From Actinomycetes bacterium (GTDB lineage Bacteria; Actinomycetota; Acidimicrobiia; Acidimicrobiales; Palsa-688): DNA of 32,524 bases. Below the pieces are notes generated by a model. It was not told the DNA's origin and made no database searches. It saw only the letters and a program-made list of their open reading frames with translations. Numbering within the stretch: position 1 is the first letter of the stretch; the number at the start of each line of letters is the position of its first letter. Made by a program: the position numbers and the translations under genes. The stretch is taken from NCBI GenBank assembly GCA_021828475.1, contig JAJZIY010000036.1, positions 1 to 32,524 of the forward strand, given 5' to 3'. Shown one piece after another: positions 16,095-23,699 of this stretch.

Positions 16095-18509
16095 TCACCC
16101 GTCGAGGCGCAGGCTGGTGACGACGGGAAGCTTGCCCTCTTCGGTCGCCGGCTTGTAGGTGACGATCACCCTCTGCTTGGCCCTCAGGCCAGCAGCGAAC
16201 TTGCCGGGCACGAAGAGCCGCTGCCCGCCCTGGGTCTCCACAAATGCTATGCCCTTGTCGGTCACCACGTTCACCACGGTGACCCTCACCTCCCCGTGCC
16301 TCAGAGCAGGCAGCACCGGCGACTTCACAACCGGCTTGGTCGCCGGCTTGACCAGAGACCCTCCCGGCATGGCGCGAACAGGTGACCCGACAGACGGAGC
16401 GCCGAGCTTGGGCTCCGACGGCGGGGTGGACGAGACGACCGACGTCCACGGACGCGAAGACCCGGGGCTGCCCGACGACGAGGGTGAGGGGACCGGCTCG
16501 GACATGTGCCCTCCCCGTGAGCTGTCGCGGCTCTCGGCCTTGCCCAGCTCGACCTCGAGCGGCTTGACCTTTGCCATCAGCGCCTTGAGGTAGGCGGCCT
16601 TTTTCGGGTAATCGGTGAGGATGTGCAGCTTGTCGGTACGGCCGCCGGCTTTCACGTAAGCCACGAGAAGGCGCTCGATCTTGTCGTCGTAGGCGCGACC
16701 GCTGTTGGCTTTCATCACCTTGCTCGTGCGCCCCTCGCCGAACAGGACCTCCTCGCTCGGCTCCACGTCCCTGAGCGCCGTGGCGTACTCGGGATGTCCG
16801 GTCGGAGCGAACTCCTGGCCGTAGACCAGCGTGACGATGTAGCGCTCCAGGAGGGCCGTGGCTCCCGGCAGCTCGGGAGATCCGCTCTCCACCGCCCTCA
16901 GCACATCGTCGAGGTCACCAGTACCGACCTCGTCGGTGAACTGGTAGCGCAGTTCGTCGACATGCTCCGGTGACGGGAGACCCTCCTTTTGCCATACGCC
17001 CCGCTTCCCGCCCTCGGCCGTGTACATGCCGCCGAGCGCGGTCTTGGTCTGTCGGATATGCGAAAAAGTCACTACGTCGCTGCGAGTCCCGTTGAAGAGC
17101 ACGAACTCGACGGGAAGGCCCGGGTCGGCCTTGAGCGCCCTGCTCAGCACTTTGCTCACAGCCGCCAGGAGGGGCGGCCGGCCACCCTCTTCGCGGCGGA
17201 AGTGCTTGTCCTCTTTGGACCCCTTCATCTCGACCTCCAGGCGCAGCGGGTGGCCCGTCGCTTCGTGGTAGGTCCTGGCTACCGGGACGACCATATCTAT
17301 CAGCGCGGCAAGGGTCATGAACCCGCTCCCGGGGTTGCCGGTGCGCTGCATCGCCACGAGAGCTTCGGCACCCATGTGACGCACCTCGGTGTGCTCGCCG
17401 ACACCCTGGGCCCGAGCCAGCTGCTTGCGGGCGTCGTTGAGCTGTTCGAGCACCTTGCCCTCGTGGCTCAGCATGGCCACCCCGTCCTTGGAGAGGAACA
17501 CGTCGCACTCGACCCCGTCGAGAGCGGGCACCGGGGGCGCCTCGGTCAGGGAAGGCCTGGTCGTCTCGGCCAGGGCGGCCTCGAAAGCCTCGGGGGAGTT
17601 TTCCGCCGGTCTCCTCGTGCGCCTCTGGTCGGTCTCCTGCACGAGACCGCCCATCGTGCGGTTGGTCGGGCCAGCACCGCGGTGAGCGACAACACTGGCG
17701 GTGTCCCTGGCGGCCATTGCCTGGCGGATATCCCGCAAGACGGCAAGGTTGTCCGTCTGAATGGAGGACAGCCTGTCGTTGCCCTGGACCAGCAGGTGGC
17801 CGAGAGGGCCGAAGTTGCTGAGCGCGCTGTAGGCGAGCCACATCCCCCTCGGCCCGACGGTGGAGACGCAGTCGCGGAACTGCGCCAGCACCCGCCGGCA
17901 GACATCCACGGTCTTTGGCGCCAGAGCCATGTCAGGTGCCATCCTCCGCACTGCCTCCAGGCCGTCCAGGATCTCCGCCGGCAGCTGCTCCGGGCCTGTT
18001 GCCTTGGCCTGCTGCGCCCGCAGCAGGGCCAGCTTGGCCTCGAGCTGGCCGACGATGCGGTTGAGCTTGCGGTCCCGCGACTTGGGCGTGACCAGGCCGG
18101 GGAGCGCCCTGAGCCGCTCGCGCACCGCGTCGGCCAGGTCCTCGGGCGCGGCGTAGACGATGTCAGCGCCTTCGCCGAGCTTTCGCAGGAGCTCCTTCTG
18201 CTTTTCGGGGCCGGCCGGGCCCAGTGCACCCAGCTTTCCTGCCTTGCCCAGTGCCTCCCACACCTCGTCCGGTCCGACCGGTACGGGCGGGCCCTCGCCC
18301 GGCTTCTGGAGGAACCTGCGCTGCAGCCCGGCTCGACCCCGCACCGCGCTCAGCGCAGCACGGTTACCTACCGCTCTCTGCAACGCCAGGTACCCGGCCG
18401 CCGGCCCCTCCAGCCCGGTCCGCTCTCGCCGCCCTTGCACGCCCGCCTCCGGCTTCGAGGCTTTCGGTCCGGCGACCGGAGCAACCGGAAGCGACGATCT
18501 CTCTGGCAT
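16095..18509 (-). CDS. eCIS-cargo-like protein with GDPD phosphodiesterase-like domain
   Basis: An 804-aa protein without signal peptide or membrane helices. Residues 41-66 (LALQRAVGNRAAL...GLQRRF) match the LQR-x-x-GN-x-A leader typical of proteins linked to extracellular contractile injection systems. Residues 80-270 are helical and charged. From about 272 a glycerophosphodiester-phosphodiesterase-like domain follows: VVAHRGAG (His276, Arg277), AENSPEAFEAAL (Glu303, Asn304), GVECDVFLSKDG (Glu334, Asp336), MLSHEG (His349) and LEVEMKG (Glu425, Glu427, Lys429). These are the catalytic and metal-binding positions of GDPD enzymes. A Ser/Pro-rich linker (665-725) leads to a beta-rich, OB-like end (737-804). 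It could cleave phospholipid head groups in a target cell. Start ATG 18509 lies 5 bp after the upstream cargo-like gene, so they form an operon. Confidence 0.75.
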   Translation of the reverse strand: MPERSSLPVAPVAGPKASKPEAGVQGRRERTGLEGPAAGYLALQRAVGNRAALSAVRGRAGLQRRFLQKPGEGPPVPVGPDEVWEALGKAGKLGALGPAGPEKQKELLRKLGEGADIVYAAPEDLADAVRERLRALPGLVTPKSRDRKLNRIVGQLEAKLALLRAQQAKATGPEQLPAEILDGLEAVRRMAPDMALAPKTVDVCRRVLAQFRDCVSTVGPRGMWLAYSALSNFGPLGHLLVQGNDRLSSIQTDNLAVLRDIRQAMAARDTASVVAHRGAGPTNRTMGGLVQETDQRRTRRPAENSPEAFEAALAETTRPSLTEAPPVPALDGVECDVFLSKDGVAMLSHEGKVLEQLNDARKQLARAQGVGEHTEVRHMGAEALVAMQRTGNPGSGFMTLAALIDMVVPVARTYHEATGHPLRLEVEMKGSKEDKHFRREEGGRPPLLAAVSKVLSRALKADPGLPVEFVLFNGTRSDVVTFSHIRQTKTALGGMYTAEGGKRGVWQKEGLPSPEHVDELRYQFTDEVGTGDLDDVLRAVESGSPELPGATALLERYIVTLVYGQEFAPTGHPEYATALRDVEPSEEVLFGEGRTSKVMKANSGRAYDDKIERLLVAYVKAGGRTDKLHILTDYPKKAAYLKALMAKVKPLEVELGKAESRDSSRGGHMSEPVPSPSSSGSPGSSRPWTSVVSSTPPSEPKLGAPSVGSPVRAMPGGSLVKPATKPVVKSPVLPALRHGEVRVTVVNVVTDKGIAFVETQGGQRLFVPGKFAAGLRAKQRVIVTYKPATEEGKLPVVTSLRLDG

Positions 18510-18514
18510 GGCTC

Positions 18515-19843
18515 TCAGTCCGTCAGTTCGAACCGGTACTTGTCGTCAACCGGTCCGATGTAGTGCGCGGACATGTTGAAGCCCCCGTAGCGGACAGAGT
18601 ACTCCTTGCGCTCGCGCTGCCTGCCCTCCTGGAGCGCCTGCTCGTGCTCCTTCTTCTCCTGCTCGAGCTCCGAGGCCTTCACGGGGAGATAGGTGACGCC
18701 GTCGCTCACGACGTCGAGCGTCACCAGTACCTCGTCCCCGGCGACGGGCGCCTTGCCTGTTGCCTTCGGTTGGGCGAGGACTTCGGTGGCCGGCTTGGAC
18801 AGCAGCGGCGCCCACACCTCGGCTCCGCTCCTGTACTTGTCGGCCAGCCGCTGGCCCATCCCCTGCTCCTGGGGAAAAGCCTGTACCTGGTACCTGCCGT
18901 CGGGATGGACGGCCTGGCTCGCGAAGAGCGAGCGCCTCGCCTCGAGGACCTTGGGCTCCACTGTATCGCCCTTGTTGCTGGGCGTCAGCGCCACTTTCAG
19001 CTTGGCCGTGAACTCCGACAGCGGGTAGCTGCTGTCCCGCCCCATGTCCGACGCCAGCGTCGTGGTGCCGAAGAAGCTCTGGTAGATACGGCACTTCCCG
19101 CCACCGACCTCGACCACGAAGGCATGGCCACCGCCCTCCACCCTCACGTACCACGGGAGGCCCTTCTCCGTCGACTCCCGCGTGCTCGTCTCCAGCGTCT
19201 CGACAAGCGCGCCCAGATCCTTCTGCGTGCCCACCTGATCGAGCGTCGAGGGTGACACGATCCCGTGCACCAGCGCTGCCGTCTGCCCGCAGCTCTGGGT
19301 GATGACCCCGTACCGGAGCAGCAACCGGAGCAGCCCCTCGAAGGTCAGCTTCTTGATGCTCTCCACGGTCTGGTCGTCGCAGTTGCGGCTCTCCAGGTTT
19401 TCCAGGATGGTCTCTGGCGACTCCCCGGCAAGCGACTCGGCCGTGTTGCCCGGGTCGGTGAGAACCTGCTCCAGCCATGCCACGTCACCCCCGGCGTGGG
19501 TGCCGGCCACCTCGCCGATGGCGTCCTTCAGGTCCTCACGCTGCACGGTGGACGCCAACCGCGCCCGGGGCGGGGCAGGCAGTCCGGTAACCATCTCGGC
19601 GACGGCCCGGTTGCCGGCCAGGTGCTGCAGGCGCGCAAGCCCCGTCCGGGCCAAGGGAGCAGGGACTGCCCGCCAGGCGGTGCGGGCCGCCACGATGCCG
19701 GCGGCGGCACCGGTAGCGGTCTCGACGGACGGGGCTCCCGCCGAGCGGCGTTGCACACCGGCGCCGGGCGCGGCCGTGACGCTGCCCCGCCTGCAACCGT
19801 CGCTGTCGGGGGCGGCTTGGCCCTGCTGCCTCCCGTTGGGCAC
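18515..19843 (-). CDS. eCIS-cargo-like protein, putative papain-fold cysteine enzyme
   Basis: A 442-aa protein without signal peptide. The N-terminal 105 residues are Ala/Arg-rich and contain GVQRRSAG, the leader LARLQHLAGNRAVAEMV (69-85) and VQRED, the same type of signature as the downstream neighbour. The middle has ITQSCGQTAALVHG (Cys185), GGGHAFVVEVGG (His240) and RIYQSFFG (Gln255). The order and spacing Cys...His-15-Gln fit a papain-like or transglutaminase-like catalytic triad; this is my inference, not a recognised family. The C-terminal part (368-442) is charged and ends with NMSAHYIGPVDDKYRFELTD. GTG 19843 is chosen because GAGG lies 7 bases upstream; the frame runs to 20080, across the start of the divergent kinase remnant. 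Product function is not established; a toxin or effector role is suggested by the leader and the tandem arrangement. Confidence 0.7.
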   Translation of the reverse strand: MPNGRQQGQAAPDSDGCRRGSVTAAPGAGVQRRSAGAPSVETATGAAAGIVAARTAWRAVPAPLARTGLARLQHLAGNRAVAEMVTGLPAPPRARLASTVQREDLKDAIGEVAGTHAGGDVAWLEQVLTDPGNTAESLAGESPETILENLESRNCDDQTVESIKKLTFEGLLRLLLRYGVITQSCGQTAALVHGIVSPSTLDQVGTQKDLGALVETLETSTRESTEKGLPWYVRVEGGGHAFVVEVGGGKCRIYQSFFGTTTLASDMGRDSSYPLSEFTAKLKVALTPSNKGDTVEPKVLEARRSLFASQAVHPDGRYQVQAFPQEQGMGQRLADKYRSGAEVWAPLLSKPATEVLAQPKATGKAPVAGDEVLVTLDVVSDGVTYLPVKASELEQEKKEHEQALQEGRQRERKEYSVRYGGFNMSAHYIGPVDDKYRFELTD

Positions 19844-19949
19844 GCTCTCACCTCGCACGATGTCTGTGGGCCGATATGCGGCCGGGGACAAACCGGGCAA
19901 CCTCCCGCCACCATAGCAAGCCAATCGACCGCTGTGGGTGGGCAGTACC

Positions 19950-20233
19950 ATGGGCGGCGTGGGCGAGGTGGTGATCGTGACCGGGCCACCCGGCTCGGGA
20001 AAATCGACCGTCGCCCGGCAACTCGCCGGCCTGCTGGAGCCGAGTGCTCTTGTCGTCGGCGACCAGTTCTTCGGGTTCATCGCCCGGGGCTTCGTCGACC
20101 CGTGGAAGCCGGAAGCCCACCGCCAGAACAGCGTCGTCGGCGCCGCCGCTGCCGCTGCCGCAGGGCGCCTGGCGACCGGCGGCTACCAAGGTGGTCTATG
20201 ACGGCGTCATAGGGCCGTGGTTCCTCACGTCGG
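19950..20233 (+). pseudogene. Truncated, frameshifted P-loop kinase
   Basis: ATG 19950 begins an AAA-type small kinase with Walker A VTGPPGSGKSTVARQLA and FGFIARGFVDPWKPEAHRQN. One extra G near 20190 changes GGYQ-VVYDGVIGPWFL into GGYQGGL and a stop at 20199-20201. Removing it restores the family-like text VVYDGVIGPWFLTS up to about 20233, where homology ends abruptly and a different remnant begins on the other strand. Only about the first 90 of a normal 170-190 residues remain. It is probably dead. Confidence 0.75.
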
Positions 20234-20507
20234 CCCCGCGTACCCAAGGCGCCCAGATGTCCTCATCGATGCTCGGCGGCGCCGTCAGCTCCAGCAACCC
20301 CGCGACTTCCAACCGAGATCGCACAACGGGCTCTTGGCTCTGCCCACAGCGGCCTGGAGCGCCTTACCCGGGCCGTCGCCGAAGGGGTAGATCGCAGTGG
20401 GGACGAACAGGGCGTCGCACTCGGCAACCGGCATGCCGAGAAGGTAGACGAGAGCCTGGTGGATGCTCGGGTTGCTGATCCCCGAGGAGGGTGAGAAGCA
20501 GCCTCAA
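20226..20507 (-). pseudogene. Peptidase E (S51, class I GAT-like) remnant
   Basis: Read on the minus strand from TTG 20507: RLLLT, a shift, then GISNPSIHQALVYLLGMP, ALFVPTAIYPFGDGPG and SPLCDLGWKSRG. A further shift leads to LLELTAPPSIDEDIWAPWV and RGADV, ending near 20226. This is the N-terminal half of a dipeptidase-E / type 1 glutamine-amidotransferase-like protein. At least two frameshifts are needed and the catalytic Ser/His part is absent. It meets the kinase remnant tail-to-tail at about 20226-20233, marking a deletion junction. Confidence 0.7.
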
Positions 20508-20578
20508 ACGCCCCCCGTCTGCGATGACTGCACCAGGCGGAGCATACTGCGCGGGCCGCCGGCGGCTGGCGCACCACT

Positions 20579-22915
20579 TCAGCCGAGGGAGGTCATCGCC
20601 CGAGCCGGCGCCCGGCGGGCGCTCACGACGAGGGGCGCCCCCACCCCGGCGCAGGCCACCACCGCGACCAGCAGCGCCGCCCATGCCGCCGACCACACCG
20701 AGATGGCGCTTGCAGGCAGGCCGCCTATGGACGAGCTGGCCGCGCCGAGCACGATACCGCTCAGCGGCACGCCCGCTGCCAGCGCCAGTGCGGCCGCCGG
20801 GACGGTCATGACGGTGGCCACCACCAGGCCGGTGGCAACCGTCCGCCCCCTTCCTGCCCCGACCGCCCGCAGCAGGCCGTAGGTCGGTGCCGTCTCCCCG
20901 GCGGTCGCCAGGCCGCTGTAGAGCCCGGCAAGAGCGGCCAGCAGGACGAAGGCGATGAAGAGGTCGTTTGTGACCGCCGCCACGGACCCGCCGAACGGCA
21001 GGGCCATTTCGTCGGCGGCGCTGCTCACCGCCCAGGCCCCGTGGTCCGCCGCCCGCAGGCGCGCGCCTACGGCGGCACAGTCGGCCGGGCCGGCGCACTT
21101 CACAAGCACTCCGGTGCCGTTGAGGTCGGGCAGCAACCGGCGTGCCAGCGCCGGACTACCGAGGATTATGTCGCCCTGGTCGAACAGATCCTCTACGGTG
21201 CCGGCCACGCTCAGCGCAACCTTCGCCCGACCCGCCCCGAGCACCAGGCGCCCTCCGCTGCCCGCCAGCGGGGCCACCTGCTGTCCCACCTCGACCTGGT
21301 CCGCCCCCTCTACCCGGTGCCCGGCCACCAGCCTGGGCGAGAAGAACGCACCCTCCACGAGCATCAGCTGACCGCCACCCTCCGTGCCGGCGACAGCGGC
21401 GTTGCCGAAGTAGACGGGCACGGCCGAAGCGACACCCGGCACCCGCCGTACAGCGGCCAGCGCCGCTGGTACCTCGGCTACGAGGGCACTCGGCGAAGGT
21501 GCCCCAGCCGGCGCCGGCAACTGCACCTCCCAGTCGAAGCGGATACCCCACATGGCCGGATTGTGCCCCACCTGCGCTGCCACAGAGGACAGCGAAGTCC
21601 CCAGGACCGCTATCAGCGCAGCCAGGAACGTGACCAGAGACACCGACAGGGCCCGGCGCTTGCGGCCCGCGAGCATCGCAAGACCGACCCGCACCGAGGC
21701 CCCGCCCCGGCTCAGCCGGCCGGCCCGGCTCACGGGAGGGTCGGCGCTGACGGCCCGCAACTGCTGGCTGATCGGGAGGTCTCCGATGCGCCGGGTCGCC
21801 ACCACGGCTGTCGCAACGGTGGCGACGACCACGATGCACACGACCGCTGCCGCTGTCTGCACCCGGTCGGGCAGATAGGGCGTCGCGCCGAAAAGGCGCG
21901 TCATCGGGAGCGCGACGGGCGTGGCCAGCACCGTGCCGGCTGCCACCCCGGCCACGCCCCCGAGGACGGCCACCGGCGCCCATTCCAGGGCCAGGGCCCA
22001 ACGCACTGACCCCGCCGTCCAACCCATGGCCCGCAACTGGCCCACCCATCGCTCACGGCGCAGCAGTTCGAGGTACACCATGGCCGCCACAAGGAGCACC
22101 AGAGCCAGGAGCGCAGCCAGGGCGAAGACCACCAGCAGGCCGACGATAAGGTCGACGATGACGGCGAACTGATGGGGGACGCCGGACAGCGCCTCCCACC
22201 GCCCGTCTGGCCCGAGCAGCGCTGACAGGGCGCTTCGGGCCGGTCCGCCGGGCCCGGTGGACCACAGCCCCAACAGAGCGCTCACCCCGGGCCGCGGCCG
22301 CGCACCGAGACCGGGGGCTGCGGCGACGTCGACGACCACGCTTGCGGTGGCATGGACCGGGTACTCCCCGTGGGCCAGGTCCCCGAAAGTGCCGGCCACT
22401 CTCAGGTCTTGCACACCGAAGGCGGTGTGCACGGTCACGACCGAACCGGGACGGGCGCTCAACGCCGCGGCGGCACCTCGCTCCACCCACGCGACAGGGC
22501 CTCTCGGCCGGGCCGTGCCGGACAGCAGGTGCGCCCAGCTCGGCAGGCCGGTAGCCACGAGCACGGAGGCCGGGAGATTGCGCCCGGGCGCCGACAGGGT
22601 GCCGGGCATCTCCAGCACCTCTGGGCCGAGCCGCGTGAAGGCGCCCGAGCCGACAAGGCCTCTGGCGACGCGCCCATAGTCCTGGGACGGTACCTGGGCC
22701 AGGTAGCGGGGCGCTCCGATCGCACGCTCCAGTGCGGGCGCCGAGGCGTTGGCCGCACCCTGAGCCAGCCAGGCGGCGCTGAGGACGGCCGCAGCCACGA
22801 GCGCCACCATGCCCACCAGGACTGCCTCGGCCGCGCCGGTCCTCCAACGCCCGGCCAGGACGAGGCCCAGGGCGCGCCGGCGGCCCGCCGCCTCCTCAGC
22901 CCTGGGCGCGGCCAT
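20579..22915 (-). CDS. FtsX-type ABC transporter permease
   Basis: A 778-aa permease with two FtsX modules. An N-terminal helix (about 30-52) is followed by an extracytoplasmic domain (about 55-245), then three helices around 250-385 with VYLELLRRERWVGQLRAMGW between them. The second module starts with a helix near 420-445, has an extracytoplasmic domain, and ends with three helices (about 640-770) including YGLLRAVGAGRGRTVATGLV. This is the MacB/LolC-type mechanotransmission architecture, used for export or for sensing and removing lipophilic compounds or peptides; substrate unknown. ATG 22915 overlaps the ATPase gene by 20 bp. The pair lies downstream of a two-component system, which may control it. 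Confidence 0.9.
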   Translation of the reverse strand: MAAPRAEEAAGRRRALGLVLAGRWRTGAAEAVLVGMVALVAAAVLSAAWLAQGAANASAPALERAIGAPRYLAQVPSQDYGRVARGLVGSGAFTRLGPEVLEMPGTLSAPGRNLPASVLVATGLPSWAHLLSGTARPRGPVAWVERGAAAALSARPGSVVTVHTAFGVQDLRVAGTFGDLAHGEYPVHATASVVVDVAAAPGLGARPRPGVSALLGLWSTGPGGPARSALSALLGPDGRWEALSGVPHQFAVIVDLIVGLLVVFALAALLALVLLVAAMVYLELLRRERWVGQLRAMGWTAGSVRWALALEWAPVAVLGGVAGVAAGTVLATPVALPMTRLFGATPYLPDRVQTAAAVVCIVVVATVATAVVATRRIGDLPISQQLRAVSADPPVSRAGRLSRGGASVRVGLAMLAGRKRRALSVSLVTFLAALIAVLGTSLSSVAAQVGHNPAMWGIRFDWEVQLPAPAGAPSPSALVAEVPAALAAVRRVPGVASAVPVYFGNAAVAGTEGGGQLMLVEGAFFSPRLVAGHRVEGADQVEVGQQVAPLAGSGGRLVLGAGRAKVALSVAGTVEDLFDQGDIILGSPALARRLLPDLNGTGVLVKCAGPADCAAVGARLRAADHGAWAVSSAADEMALPFGGSVAAVTNDLFIAFVLLAALAGLYSGLATAGETAPTYGLLRAVGAGRGRTVATGLVVATVMTVPAAALALAAGVPLSGIVLGAASSSIGGLPASAISVWSAAWAALLVAVVACAGVGAPLVVSARRAPARAMTSLG

Positions 22916-23579
22916 CCAGGAGCCTCAGGTGCTGATCGCCCGCCTCGGCGATCTCGGGGTCGTGGGTCACCACCACGACCGTGCAACCTTCGGCCTGGAC
23001 GCTGGCGATGAGATCCATCACCTGGCGGCCCGTTGCCCGGTCGAGGTTGCCTGTGGGCTCGTCGGCCAGCAACAGGCGGGGCCGGTTCATCAGGGCGCGC
23101 GCCAGGGCGGCACGCTGGCGCTGGCCAACCGAGAGCTGGGCCGGGAACCGCTCGGCGCAGCCGGCGAGACCGACCCGTTCGAGCAGGTCGGCCGCCCTGC
23201 GAGCCGCCGCAGCCCGCTCGGCGCCCGCAAGCAGGCCGGGGAGAACGACGTTGTTGGCGATGCTGAGCTCACCGACGAGAGGGGCGTCCTGGAACAGGCA
23301 GCCGACCACGCGCAATCGGTACTGCGCCCGTTGCCTCTCGCCGGCAGCGACTATGTCGGCACCGTCCACCCGCACCGAGCCGCTGTCGGCCCGGTCGAGC
23401 GCGGCCACGACGTTGAGCAGGGTGCTCTTGCCGCTGCCGGAAGGGCCGCTTATGGTAACGAAGGATCCGGGAGCCAGGCGGGCGCTGACGCCGAAGACGC
23501 CCGCCGCCGGGCCGGCCGAGGCCGGGTAGGTGCGGGTGACGTCCTCGATCAGGACCTCGGCGCCCTCAGCAGAAGACAC
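22896..23579 (-). CDS. ABC transporter ATPase (MacB/LolD type)
   Basis: A 227-aa ATPase of the LolD/MacB class. Walker A GPSGSGKST is at 45-53, Q-loop FQDAP at Gln97, signature LSVGQRQR at 149-156, Walker B LLLADEP at 169-175 with the family-typical TGNLD D-loop, and switch His206 in VVTHD. It drives the FtsX-type permease that follows with a 20-bp overlap. GTG 23579 is the start. It lies 120 bp downstream of the histidine kinase stop, so one long transcript RR-kinase-ATPase-permease is possible. Confidence 0.94.
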   Translation of the reverse strand: MSSAEGAEVLIEDVTRTYPASAGPAAGVFGVSARLAPGSFVTISGPSGSGKSTLLNVVAALDRADSGSVRVDGADIVAAGERQRAQYRLRVVGCLFQDAPLVGELSIANNVVLPGLLAGAERAAAARRAADLLERVGLAGCAERFPAQLSVGQRQRAALARALMNRPRLLLADEPTGNLDRATGRQVMDLIASVQAEGCTVVVVTHDPEIAEAGDQHLRLLDGRAQG

Positions 23580-23699
23580 CGCTCGGCACGAAAGAGGAGG
23601 GGAAGGGCAAGCCTCCCTGCGTCATGAGGGCACCATGGGGCGCGACCGGCGGCACGAGCGCCCACTGTACCGGCCGGCTCCCGGGCCCTGCCCGCGGCC

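Noticed and set aside
16989-18563. Plus-strand frame of 524 codons opposite the GDPD-like gene
   Set aside because: No motif, odd composition, and it lies fully antisense to a gene with recognisable catalytic motifs.
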